Source: an uncultured Clostridium sp. (lineage in GTDB: Bacteria > Bacillota > Clostridia > TANB77 > CAG-508). Taken from it: a DNA stretch of 5,020 bases. The notes beneath the pieces are model-generated. The model had not been told where the DNA came from. It made no database searches and saw only the letters and a program-made list of their open reading frames with translations. The position numbers were made by a program, and so were the translations under genes. The stretch is from positions 1 to 5,020 of the forward strand of contig CANOPV010000085.1 of the NCBI GenBank assembly GCA_947568605.1, read 5' to 3'. Shown here one piece after another: positions 1 through 4,075 of the stretch (within the stretch, counting starts at the first letter, position 1; every line of letters starts with the position of its first letter).

Positions 1-28
1 AGAAAAAGATAATGTCGAATGCAGTCAC
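1..28 (-). CDS. Candidate type I toxin peptide, N-terminal part (continues across the circular junction)
   Basis: A GTG codon at 28-26 opens a frame that runs off position 1. If the window is circular it continues from 5020 to a TGA at 4938-4940, giving 36 residues. The start has a near-perfect extended Shine-Dalgarno sequence, AAAGGGGGTGAT at 44-33, and a sigma-A-like promoter at 61-89. The peptide begins MTAFD, like many putative holin-like toxins of Firmicutes; only these first residues look familiar. It then has a hydrophobic stretch, the rest being encoded at 4938-5020. A perfect plus-strand promoter inside its 3' end would make antisense RNA, the usual arrangement of a membrane-peptide type I toxin. 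The family assignment is inference, and the gene depends on the ends being joined. Confidence 0.5.
12..23 (+). repeat. 12-bp direct repeat, copy B (junction)
   Basis: This is the second copy of ATGTCGAATGCA. It covers codons 2 to 6 of the candidate toxin (minus strand). The two copies fall in different reading frames, since 31 is not a multiple of 3. Confidence 0.6.
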
Positions 29-32
29 TATA

Positions 33-44
33 ATCACCCCCTTT
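33..44 (-). promoter_or_regulatory. Unusually long Shine-Dalgarno sequence of the candidate toxin
   Basis: AAAGGGGGTGAT on the minus strand matches the 16S anti-Shine-Dalgarno at all but one of 12 positions. It lies 8 nt (from the G run) before a GTG start. Such extended sites typically precede very small, strongly translated peptides. It decides the start at position 28. Confidence 0.6.
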
Positions 45-60
45 CTCGAGGGACTTTATA

Positions 61-89
61 AATATACTACAAAATGATACTTTTTTCAA
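61..89 (-). promoter_or_regulatory. Promoter of the candidate toxin
   Basis: On the minus strand, TTGAAA (89-84) and TATATT (66-61) are spaced exactly 17 bp, each one mismatch from sigma-A consensus. Transcription would begin near position 54, giving a 5' leader of about 26 nt that holds the strong ribosome binding site. Just downstream, CCCT (52-49) can pair with AGGG (42-39), closing a small hairpin over part of the Shine-Dalgarno sequence. Such self-sequestration is common in type I toxin mRNAs. Confidence 0.55.
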
Positions 90-116
90 CAAAATTATAA
101 TATCTTATCATTTTTT
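71..116. terminator. Weak, possibly bidirectional terminator
   Basis: AAAATGATA (71-79) is the inverse complement of TATCATTTT (106-114). T-runs flank it on the outgoing side of both strands. It could end the plus-strand antisense RNA and, on the minus strand, the gene whose stop is at 95-97. The 26-nt loop and low G+C make it weak. Confidence 0.35.
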
Positions 117-427
117 ATAATCTTTATTAGTTCTTCTCTTTCATTGTCCTTTAAATTTACTAATATACTTCTAATTCTACTAACACAACATTTTATTGCT
201 GGATAAGTACAATTTTCTTTTTTTGCAATAGTTGAAAATGTTTCTAATTCTTTATTTTGTCTAACATCAAAAAACATAATAAATCTTCTTTTTTGCTTTT
301 CAGTTCCCTTTTCTAAACAATTTACAAAATCAAAAAGTTTACTTATTTTTTCTTCTGGAACTTCTTTCGCTCTAATAGAATTTAAAAAATTATAAACTAA
401 TAAAGAAAGATCCTCTTTTTCTTCCAT
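95..427 (-). CDS. Small sigma-70 region 4-like helix-turn-helix protein
   Basis: This encodes 110 residues from the ATG at 427-425, chosen because AGGAGG (442-437) lies 9 nt upstream. A longer frame reaching 475 would bury that site. Residues about 44-90 (EKQKRRFIMFFDVRQNKE, then an ENCTYPAIKCCVSRIRSIL-type segment) look like a sigma-factor region 4 helix-turn-helix, with the second helix ending in the basic SRIR stretch. No region 2 is present, so it is not a complete sigma factor. Small region-4-like proteins of this kind occur on clostridial phages and plasmids as regulators. The N-terminal 40 residues are acidic and helical. A 12-bp inverted repeat sits in its leader. No clear promoter was seen, so it may depend on read-through from the gene upstream (597-887). 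The exact role is unknown. Confidence 0.7.
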   Translation of the reverse strand: MEEKEDLSLLVYNFLNSIRAKEVPEEKISKLFDFVNCLEKGTEKQKRRFIMFFDVRQNKELETFSTIAKKENCTYPAIKCCVSRIRSILVNLKDNEREELIKIIKNDKIL

Positions 428-452
428 ATTTTTATACCTCCTAATAAAATTA

Positions 453-486
453 AAAGTCAAGATAAATGCAGACATATCTTGACTTT
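453..486 (-). promoter_or_regulatory. 12-bp perfect hairpin in the leader of the sigma-4-like gene
   Basis: AAAGTCAAGATA (453-464) and its exact complement (475-486) are separated by 10 nt. On the minus strand the stem is followed by a T-rich stretch and then the AGGAGG of the gene starting at 427. It could be an attenuator-type terminator or a protein-binding operator. The sequence alone does not decide. Confidence 0.5.
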
Positions 487-586
487 AGAAACACACATAT
501 TTTGTAAGTACAAAAGTGAAATACAGTTTTAAAAATCTCTTTATCACAACAAAAAATAGGAGAAACATACTTACTAATATGCAAAC

Positions 587-614
587 AATAATAAAATTAC
601 ACTATTTTGTGTAA
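587..614 (-). terminator. Weak terminator after the DUF6809-like gene
   Basis: On the minus strand, TTACAC (614-609 read as its complement) pairs with GTGTAA (602-597) around a 6-nt loop. TTTTATTATT follows. The stop codon lies in the 3' arm. The six-bp stem is weak, so read-through into the gene at 95-427 is plausible. Confidence 0.4.
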
Positions 615-887
615 CATATTAAAAAATTTAACACCATCCAAAAAGCCTACTAAATAATGCAAATCTTGTTTATATTCTTCTATTGTATGGCATTCTCCCA
701 TTAAATCTTCGAACTCGCGTTGTCTATTAGTTCCTATTTTTTTTCCTATTTCTTGGTACATTTCTTCAAATTTATCATCAAATTTTTTATTACTTCTTTT
801 ATATTCTTCGTTTATTTCTAGTTTTTTTATTGGTTGGCGCATTCGTTCAGATATAATATATTCTACATCTTCAAACAAATCTTCCAA
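597..887 (-). CDS. DUF6809-like small acidic protein, TTG start
   Basis: This encodes 96 residues from a TTG codon (887-885), supported by AGGAGG (900-895) with a 7-nt spacer; no better start is in frame nearby. The protein is charged and helical. Residues 36-65 (FDDKFEEMYQEIGKK onward) are followed by a more hydrophobic C-terminal helix with LVGFLDGVKFF (79-89). This layout resembles small phage and plasmid proteins annotated DUF6809, whose function is unknown. The similarity is judged by eye. It is divergent from the helix-turn-helix gene starting at 990 and shares the 921-949 regulatory region with it. A weak hairpin overlaps its stop codon. A TTG start may keep its translation low. Confidence 0.65.
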   Translation of the reverse strand: MEDLFEDVEYIISERMRQPIKKLEINEEYKRSNKKFDDKFEEMYQEIGKKIGTNRQREFEDLMGECHTIEEYKQDLHYLVGFLDGVKFFNMLHKIV

Positions 888-911
888 TGTTTTACCTCCT
901 TTCTTTATACT

Positions 912-937
912 GTACTTTATATACTACCATATAATAT
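912..937. promoter_or_regulatory. Putative operator, copy 1
   Basis: This is a composite of GTACTTTATATAC (912-924) and TACCATATAATAT (925-937). The second part recurs exactly at 1196-1208, and the first part recurs in inverted orientation at 1183-1194. It lies between the divergent genes at 887 and 990. The likely ligand is the helix-turn-helix protein(s) encoded next to it. A TATAAT at 951-956 could serve the gene at 990, but no good -35 accompanies it. Confidence 0.5.
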
Positions 938-949
938 ACGACTATGCAA
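921..949 (-). promoter_or_regulatory. Promoter of the DUF6809-like gene
   Basis: On the minus strand, TTGCAT (949-944) is 17 bp from TAGTAT (926-921), preceded by TGG, which makes an extended -10. The start would be near 914, just upstream of the AGGAGG. The conserved box at 912-937 covers the -10 and spacer, so a protein bound there would block this promoter. Confidence 0.5.
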
Positions 950-989
950 GTATAATATTATTTTATATCATAATAAATGGGTGGTAAAA

Positions 990-1181
990 ATGCTAAAACT
1001 AGCCATTAGTAACGAAATGAAGAAAAAAAATATTTCTCGTTATAAGTTACAAAAAATAACAAACTGGAATTACAAGAGAATAAATGCTTTATATAGAAAT
1101 GAAATGAAATATGTATCTCTTGAAGAATTAGACACACTTATAAAAATTCTGGAATGCAATGTTCAAGACATAATAAAATAG
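990..1181 (+). CDS. Cro/C1-type (XRE, HTH_26-like) regulator, copy 1
   Basis: This encodes 63 residues from the ATG at 990, with GGGTGG (979-984) just upstream. The frame is open further upstream, but that part is the intergenic operator region. Nearly the whole protein is one five-helix Cro/C1-type DNA-binding domain: NISRYKLQKIT is the first half of the helix-turn-helix, NWNYKRINALY (residues 25-35) the turn and recognition helix, and EELDTLIKILECNVQDII the final helices. Such minimal repressors bind as dimers at A+T-rich operators. The gene at 1261 is a paralogue matching at about 35 of 50 aligned core residues, with the recognition helix region identical. It probably represses its own gene and the divergent DUF6809-like gene through the box at 912-937. 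Confidence 0.8.
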   Translation: MLKLAISNEMKKKNISRYKLQKITNWNYKRINALYRNEMKYVSLEELDTLIKILECNVQDIIK

Positions 1182-1182
1182 T

Positions 1183-1208
1183 GTATATAAAGTAATACCA
1201 TATAATAT
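1183..1208. promoter_or_regulatory. Putative operator, copy 2
   Basis: GTATATAAAGTA (1183-1194) is the reverse complement of the first half of the 912-937 box, and TACCATATAATAT (1196-1208) is identical to its second half. It begins two bases after the stop codon of the first regulator and precedes the second. The sequence after it (CGGTCTAT) also resembles that after copy 1 (ACGACTAT), so the promoter region was apparently duplicated with the gene. Confidence 0.5.
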
Positions 1209-1260
1209 CGGTCTATTATTTAGTAATTCCAAACTATATAATCTCAAATAAGGTGGTTAT

Positions 1261-1464
1261 ATGATAAAGATTAATATTGATATTCTAATGGAAAAGAAAA
1301 ATATAAGTAGATATAAATTGCAACAACTAACAAATTGGAACTATAAAAGAATAAACGCATTATATTTTAGTAAAGTAAAATATTTAACACTAGAGGAGAT
1401 AGAAACTCTTTGCAAAATACTTGAATGTAATTTTAATGAGCTTATAATAATGAAAGAAGAATAG
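1261..1464 (+). CDS. Cro/C1-type (XRE, HTH_26-like) regulator, copy 2
   Basis: This encodes 67 residues from the ATG at 1261, with AAGGTGG (1250-1256) in good position. It is the paralogue of the gene at 990. NISRYKLQ, TNWNYKRINALY (residues 23-34) and KILECN are shared exactly, while the N-terminus (MIKINIDILMEK) and the segment after the recognition helix (FSKVKYLTLEEIETLC) differ. An identical recognition helix suggests both proteins read the same operator. Differences in the later helices could let them form separate dimers or act in opposite senses, as Cro and CI do. It follows copy 1 after 79 bp and carries its own copy of the conserved box. Its stop codon lies inside a strong terminator stem. 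Confidence 0.8.
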   Translation: MIKINIDILMEKKNISRYKLQQLTNWNYKRINALYFSKVKYLTLEEIETLCKILECNFNELIIMKEE

Positions 1465-1492
1465 AGAAATAAAAATCTATTCTTCTTTTTAT
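1453..1492 (+). terminator. Intrinsic terminator after the twin regulators
   Basis: A perfect 13-bp stem (1453-1465 with 1476-1488), a 10-nt loop and a T-rich tail follow the second regulator. The left arm includes its last codons and stop. Confidence 0.85.
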
Positions 1493-1522
1493 TTAATATA
1501 ATACCAGAGTGAATCGTAATAA

Positions 1523-1533
1523 ACCCCTGGGGT
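1523..1533. repeat. Short G+C palindrome
   Basis: ACCCC-T-GGGGT is an 11-bp palindrome in otherwise A+T-rich sequence, between the regulator terminator and the rep terminator. It might be a protein site near the origin. No function is assigned. Confidence 0.3.
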
Positions 1534-1555
1534 GTTGCAATAAATATAAAAGGTA

Positions 1556-1584
1556 GATAAAAAAAAGAGGGGCAAAGCCCCTTT
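1556..1584 (-). terminator. Terminator of the rep transcript
   Basis: On the minus strand GGGGC (1581-1577) pairs with GCCCC (1573-1569) around a 3-nt loop, extended by flanking A-T pairs. TCTTTTTTTATC follows. It lies about 130 bp past the rep stop codon, beyond the iteron-like repeats, so the rep message would run through them. Confidence 0.75.
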
Positions 1585-1644
1585 GCAGATATTATATTAT
1601 AGATATAGAGTAAAAAAAATCAAAAATGTCGTTTTTCGTTGATA

Positions 1645-1709
1645 TTTATAGTGTTTGCGAGTTTTTGACTACATACACTTTGCGGTCACTTTTACATATA
1701 CTTTGCGGT
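1645..1709. repeat. Iteron-like direct repeats, candidate replication origin
   Basis: Two 17-bp direct repeats, TACATACACTTTGCGGT (1670-1686) and TACATATACTTTGCGGT (1693-1709), differ at one base and start 23 bp apart, about two helical turns. A degenerate third copy with TTTGCG lies at 1645-1661, 25 bp earlier (10 of 17 match). They sit immediately after the rep stop codon in A+T-rich DNA, as expected for Rep-binding iterons. No DnaA box was recognised nearby. Confidence 0.55.
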
Positions 1710-1717
1710 ACTAATTT

Positions 1718-2314
1718 TTATAACATATTTTGTAAATCTTCTATCAATTTTTTTATATCTTCTTTTGATAGTTTTGTTACTTTCTTTTTTATCTTTGCTA
1801 GTTCTATTTTACTATCTTGGCTTAACTCTTCTCCAAATTGTTCTTCATATAATTGACTTGTTGTATAAGCATTCCCTCTACTAAATAAATCTACATTTAA
1901 TGTAAATACATTTTTTTTATTTGGTTTTTGAAATATGTATTTGTTTTCTAACAAAAATCTTCTATCTTGATAAAATTTTGTACTTAAACTATAACTTTCA
2001 ATAAATGTTTTATCAAAACTAAATTCATTGTTCCAGTTAACTGTATTTATAATATATGTAAGCATTTTACTTATTGCTCTATTCTTTTTATTAAAAGAAC
2101 AAAGTCTTGCAAGTTCCTCTGGATTTCCTACATAGAAAGTTCCTTTTTTTCTTTTTGTTTCTGAATTATAATTTGTTTCTGTCGATAAAATTTCTCCAGT
2201 TTTCTGATCTACCTTTTGTTTAATTTCTGTTATTCCTTTTTTCTCGAATAAATTTAATTGTTCTTTTTCTTCTTCTGGTAAAGAATTGTATGTTTTGTTT
2301 ATTTCTTCATTCAT
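1718..2314 (-). CDS. Plasmid replication initiator, winged-helix (RepL-like)
   Basis: This encodes 198 residues from the ATG at 2314-2312, with AGGAGG (2330-2325) 10 nt upstream. Residues 34-44 (KVDQKTGEILS) and the winged-helix region at about 77-149 resemble Firmicute RepL-type initiators: NKKNRAISKMLTYIIN, a helix-turn-helix with RRFLLENKYI, then a strand and VFTLNVDLFSRGN, which parallels the family's INPNL-KGN segment. The C-terminal 40 residues are charged and helical and may serve in dimerization. Identification is by eye and by context: iteron-like repeats at the 3' end, an attenuated leader, and an antisense RNA. No catalytic tyrosine motif of rolling-circle Rep proteins is evident. 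Expression is probably limited by premature termination at 2349-2378 and by masking of the ribosome binding site. Confidence 0.7.
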   Translation of the reverse strand: MNEEINKTYNSLPEEEKEQLNLFEKKGITEIKQKVDQKTGEILSTETNYNSETKRKKGTFYVGNPEELARLCSFNKKNRAISKMLTYIINTVNWNNEFSFDKTFIESYSLSTKFYQDRRFLLENKYIFQKPNKKNVFTLNVDLFSRGNAYTTSQLYEEQFGEELSQDSKIELAKIKKKVTKLSKEDIKKLIEDLQNML

Positions 2315-2324
2315 TAGTAATTTT

Positions 2325-2349
2325 CCTCCTTTTGTATAGGAGATACAAA
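2325..2349 (-). promoter_or_regulatory. Switchable hairpin over the rep ribosome binding site
   Basis: On the rep mRNA two mutually exclusive stems are possible. In one, TTTGTAT and ATACAAA (2349-2343 and 2337-2331) pair and leave AGGAGG free. In the other, TCTCCT (2343-2338) pairs with the AGGAGG (2330-2325) and hides it. This could add translational control on top of attenuation. Pairing was judged by eye without energies. Confidence 0.4.
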
Positions 2350-2378
2350 AAATACTACCCTCTGCAAGGTAGTATTTT
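2347..2378 (-). terminator. Attenuator-like terminator in the rep leader
   Basis: On the minus strand AATACTACC (2376-2368) and GGTAGTATT (2359-2351) form a 9-bp stem, extendable by A-T pairs, with an 8-nt loop. A T-run follows, about 20 nt before the rep Shine-Dalgarno sequence. A terminator here would abort the message before rep. An upstream leader segment, TAGTATT (2435-2429), could pair with AATACTA of the 5' arm and act as antiterminator. Confidence 0.65.
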
Positions 2379-2399
2379 AAAAATTTCTTTTCAAAATGG

Positions 2400-2428
2400 T
2401 TGACACATCTTTTGCATTATATTATAAT
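2400..2428 (+). promoter_or_regulatory. Perfect consensus promoter of the rep antisense RNA
   Basis: TTGACA (2400-2405), a 17-bp spacer and TATAAT (2423-2428) match consensus exactly. It faces away from rep on the opposite strand and lies inside the rep leader. Transcription would start near 2435. Confidence 0.85.
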
Positions 2429-2434
2429 AATACT

Positions 2435-2510
2435 AGCGAAAGGCGATTTGAATGGTTATGCCTTTCAGATATGCCGAAGCTACCGTCAATAGCTGAGGCT
2501 TTATTTTTTT
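2435..2510 (+). ncRNA. Counter-transcribed (antisense) RNA controlling rep
   Basis: This RNA of about 76 nt is bounded by a consensus promoter and an intrinsic terminator, with no reading frame of note. It has two stem-loops. GAAAGGC (2438-2444) pairs with GCCTTTC (2460-2466) around a 15-nt loop. The second is a terminator stem with a tandem G-A mismatch and loop CCGTCAA. It is fully complementary to the 5' part of the rep leader, upstream of the attenuator. In pT181- and Inc18-type plasmids such RNAs fold the leader into its terminating form and so set copy number. The same role is inferred here. The sequence was not recognised as a named family. Confidence 0.75.
2473..2510 (+). terminator. 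Terminator of the rep antisense RNA
   Basis: GCC-GA-AGCTA (2473-2482) and TAGCT-GA-GGC (2490-2499) form two helices joined by a symmetric GA/GA internal loop. The apical loop is CCGTCAA, and TTTATTTTTTT follows. The tandem GA step would stack well in RNA. Confidence 0.75.
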
Positions 2511-2529
2511 ATCTCTTTTTTCTGATGTG

Positions 2530-2558
2530 ATTATATAATTATAAAAAATAAATGTCAA
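2530..2558 (-). promoter_or_regulatory. Perfect consensus promoter of rep
   Basis: On the minus strand TTGACA (2558-2553) and TATAAT (2535-2530) are spaced 17 bp. Transcription would start near 2523, giving a leader of about 210 nt before the rep ATG at 2314. This strong promoter implies that rep output is held down after initiation. Confidence 0.8.
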
Positions 2559-2649
2559 TAAAATTTGACCTTTTTTTATGTTTAAAGATAAATTTTACAA
2601 AGATTATGAAAAAACTGCTTAAAATCGATTCTAATAACATATAAAGGTA

Positions 2650-2678
2650 TTTACAAAGTGGTTTTAATCTTATATAAT
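2650..2678 (+). promoter_or_regulatory. Promoter of an unassigned structured RNA
   Basis: TTTACA (2650-2655), a 17-bp spacer and TATAAT (2673-2678) are one base from full consensus. No coding gene follows on the plus strand before the terminator at 2765-2795. It points away from the rep promoter. Confidence 0.7.
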
Positions 2679-2684
2679 AGAAAC

Positions 2685-2795
2685 ACCAAAGAGAGGATAA
2701 GGAGCAACGCTGGGGAGCGACTCTGAACGGCTCAATGGTCGACGGTATTGTTTAACAATACAAAAAAAGGGTAGAAAAAAATCTACTCTTTTTAT
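2685..2795 (+). ncRNA. Unrecognised structured small RNA
   Basis: This is a predicted transcript of about 110 nt between a good promoter and an intrinsic terminator, with no convincing reading frame. The core 2691-2745 is strikingly G+C-rich for this plasmid. Visible helices are CGCT-GGGG-AGCG (2708-2719) within an outer GAG/CTC (2702-2704 with 2721-2723), GTATTG/CAATAC (2745-2750 with 2756-2761), and the terminator stem. GAGC (2702-2705) could instead pair with GCTC (2730-2733), so a pseudoknot or switch is possible. I compared it mentally with common riboswitch, ribozyme and plasmid antisense RNA motifs and recognised none. Alternatives are an origin element acting as DNA or a second copy-control RNA. 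Confidence 0.55.
2765..2795. terminator. Bidirectional terminator between the small RNA and mob
   Basis: A 9- to 11-bp stem (2765-2775 with 2782-2792, one G-T pair) has a six-A loop. On the plus strand it is followed by T-rich sequence, and on the minus strand by seven T. It overlaps the mob stop codon (2794-2792), so it ends mob from one side and the small RNA from the other. Confidence 0.8.
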
Positions 2796-4003
2796 ATTTC
2801 TGGTTCGTAATCATCTCTTTGTTTTTGTTCTTTGATATGGTTAGAATCTTCTATATACAAGTTATTATTTCTTTTATCTTGATAAATTTCTATTTTGTTT
2901 TTTGGCTCTATATAAAGTAAATCTTGTATATTAACAAGTTTTTCAATTCTCTTTATCATATCTTTTAATTTGTTTTTTATAAAGTCTATTACTTTTGGTT
3001 TACTTCTAGTATTAACTTGTGGCTCATAATCGTTTAAAATTTGATTTTGCACAGGCTCAAAAATATATTCCTCTTTCTTCAGCATACTTAAATCGTTATT
3101 TACAACATTATGTGCTTTTACTTCGTTTTTAACTCTGGTTTTATATAATGACTGCATTTCCTCTACAAAACTATAAACTTTGTTTTCGTTTTCTTCATAA
3201 TTTTTAACCGAAAAATTCTTTATGTTATAACCATTTTTCAATTCTTTTAAAGATGTTCCTTTTTCTGCATTTATAACAAAATCACTAGCATTGCAAACAT
3301 TTTTAACTATTGCTTTTAAATGATTATTCTGTTTTATATAAATTTCTTTAGGGTTATTTTTTCCTATATGTTTTTCAGAAAGTTCCTTATTCCTTTTTTC
3401 AGATTCCAAAGACCACTCAATTTTTAAGAGATCCTTTAGGAAAATTTCTTTACACTCATATACAAACTTTTGAGATTTAAAGTATTCGTTTTTTTCAGTA
3501 AAGTTCCTAACTTCACTTTTTTGCAATATTGTTCCTTTCTTTACTATTTTAACTGCATCAGCTTTTTTGCATTTATTCCCTTTTTCATCATAATAATAGT
3601 TTCTAGCTGCTCTCTTTTCTTCTCTTATTTCTGGCCCATTTAATTTTTGTCTTTCGCTAAAAATTAAATGACAATGTCTGTTTACAACTCCCTTTTTATT
3701 GTTTTGATGTATAGCACAAGTACACTCGACTTTATATTTTTCTTTGAAAATATCACATATTTCTTTTGCTGTAACACTAGAATCTTGTGGTATTCCTATT
3801 ATTAGTTCTCTACTTTCGCAACATTTTCCTCCAGCATTTACTTCTTTGTGTCTTTGTTGGTTTTCTTTTGCTAACATTCTCCAGAAGTTACTATCAGTTG
3901 TATTGTAATAGTCAACAATATTCTCTTGTTTCTTCTCATTGGTTATATATTTTATTCTTCCTTTAACATTAGTCAATTTTCTACTGCTCAAATACCCACT
4001 CAT
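2792..4003 (-). CDS. MobA/MobL-type (MOBQ-like) relaxase
   Basis: This encodes 403 residues from the ATG at 4003-4001. AAAGGA (4019-4014) lies 10 nt upstream of it, whereas it would be one base from the alternative GTG at 4012. Relaxases nick one strand at oriT, stay bound to the 5' end through a tyrosine and lead transfer. Residues 12-22 (NVKGRIKYITN) align with the region of RSF1010 MobA carrying catalytic Tyr25, so Tyr19 is the likely nucleophile. ESRELIIGIP (63-72) is the conserved strand. His99, His110 and His112 (AIHQN, then NRHCHLIFSER) form the metal-binding triad. The C-terminal 230 residues are lysine-rich with no recognised primase or helicase domain. No coupling protein or secretion genes are present, so transfer would need a helper element. 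Confidence 0.88.
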   Translation of the reverse strand: MSGYLSSRKLTNVKGRIKYITNEKKQENIVDYYNTTDSNFWRMLAKENQQRHKEVNAGGKCCESRELIIGIPQDSSVTAKEICDIFKEKYKVECTCAIHQNNKKGVVNRHCHLIFSERQKLNGPEIREEKRAARNYYYDEKGNKCKKADAVKIVKKGTILQKSEVRNFTEKNEYFKSQKFVYECKEIFLKDLLKIEWSLESEKRNKELSEKHIGKNNPKEIYIKQNNHLKAIVKNVCNASDFVINAEKGTSLKELKNGYNIKNFSVKNYEENENKVYSFVEEMQSLYKTRVKNEVKAHNVVNNDLSMLKKEEYIFEPVQNQILNDYEPQVNTRSKPKVIDFIKNKLKDMIKRIEKLVNIQDLLYIEPKNKIEIYQDKRNNNLYIEDSNHIKEQKQRDDYEPEI

Positions 4004-4038
4004 ACAACTCACTTCCTTTAAAAATTTTTACTTGAAAT

Positions 4039-4067
4039 ATTTTACCATACTTTGCTACTTTTGTAAA
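4039..4067 (-). promoter_or_regulatory. Promoter of mob, embedded in an inverted repeat
   Basis: On the minus strand TTTACA (4067-4062), 17 bp and TAAAAT (4044-4039), the latter preceded by TGG, form an extended -10 promoter. The inverted repeat GCTACTTT (4054-4061) / AAAGTAGC (4065-4072) covers the -35 and part of the spacer. A relaxase or other protein bound there could repress mob. The transcript would start near 4032. Confidence 0.6.
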
Positions 4068-4075
4068 GTAGCGAA
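4051..4075. repeat. Inverted repeat over the mob -35
   Basis: GCTACTTT-TGT-AAAGTAGC is a perfect 8-bp inverted repeat at 4054-4072, with outer TT/AA pairs around one mismatch. It shares TTTGCTAC with the adjacent large inverted repeat (4093-4100). Confidence 0.65.

Larger units (their letters stand above)
1..116 (+). ncRNA. Candidate antitoxin RNA, 3' part
   Basis: This continues the antisense RNA across the junction. It covers the toxin start codon, Shine-Dalgarno sequence and promoter, and holds the second copy of the 12-bp repeat (12-23). A possible end is the inverted repeat 71-79 / 106-114 followed by six T. Its loop is long (26 nt) and A+T-rich, so the 3' end is uncertain. Total length would be about 150 nt. 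Confidence 0.4.

Noticed and set aside
428..475. 16-residue N-terminal extension of the sigma-4-like protein
   Set aside because: It would include the leader hairpin and the AGGAGG as coding sequence. The ATG at 427 has ideal spacing from that site.
834..989. 52-residue N-terminal extension of the first Cro/C1 regulator
   Set aside because: It overlaps the divergent gene and the shared promoter/operator region. The ATG at 990 gives a protein of normal size that aligns with its paralogue.
1626..1856. 76-codon plus-strand frame, F/S-rich
   Set aside because: It is antisense to the 3' end of rep and the iterons, has no ribosome binding site, and reads as a shadow of the lysine-rich rep frame.
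2685..2765. Known riboswitch or self-cleaving ribozyme
   Set aside because: No motif of common riboswitches, hammerhead, twister or HDV-like ribozymes was recognised, and no downstream gene on that strand could be regulated.
4004..4012. GTG start three codons upstream in mob
   Set aside because: The Shine-Dalgarno sequence would be only one base away. The ATG at 4003 is correctly spaced.
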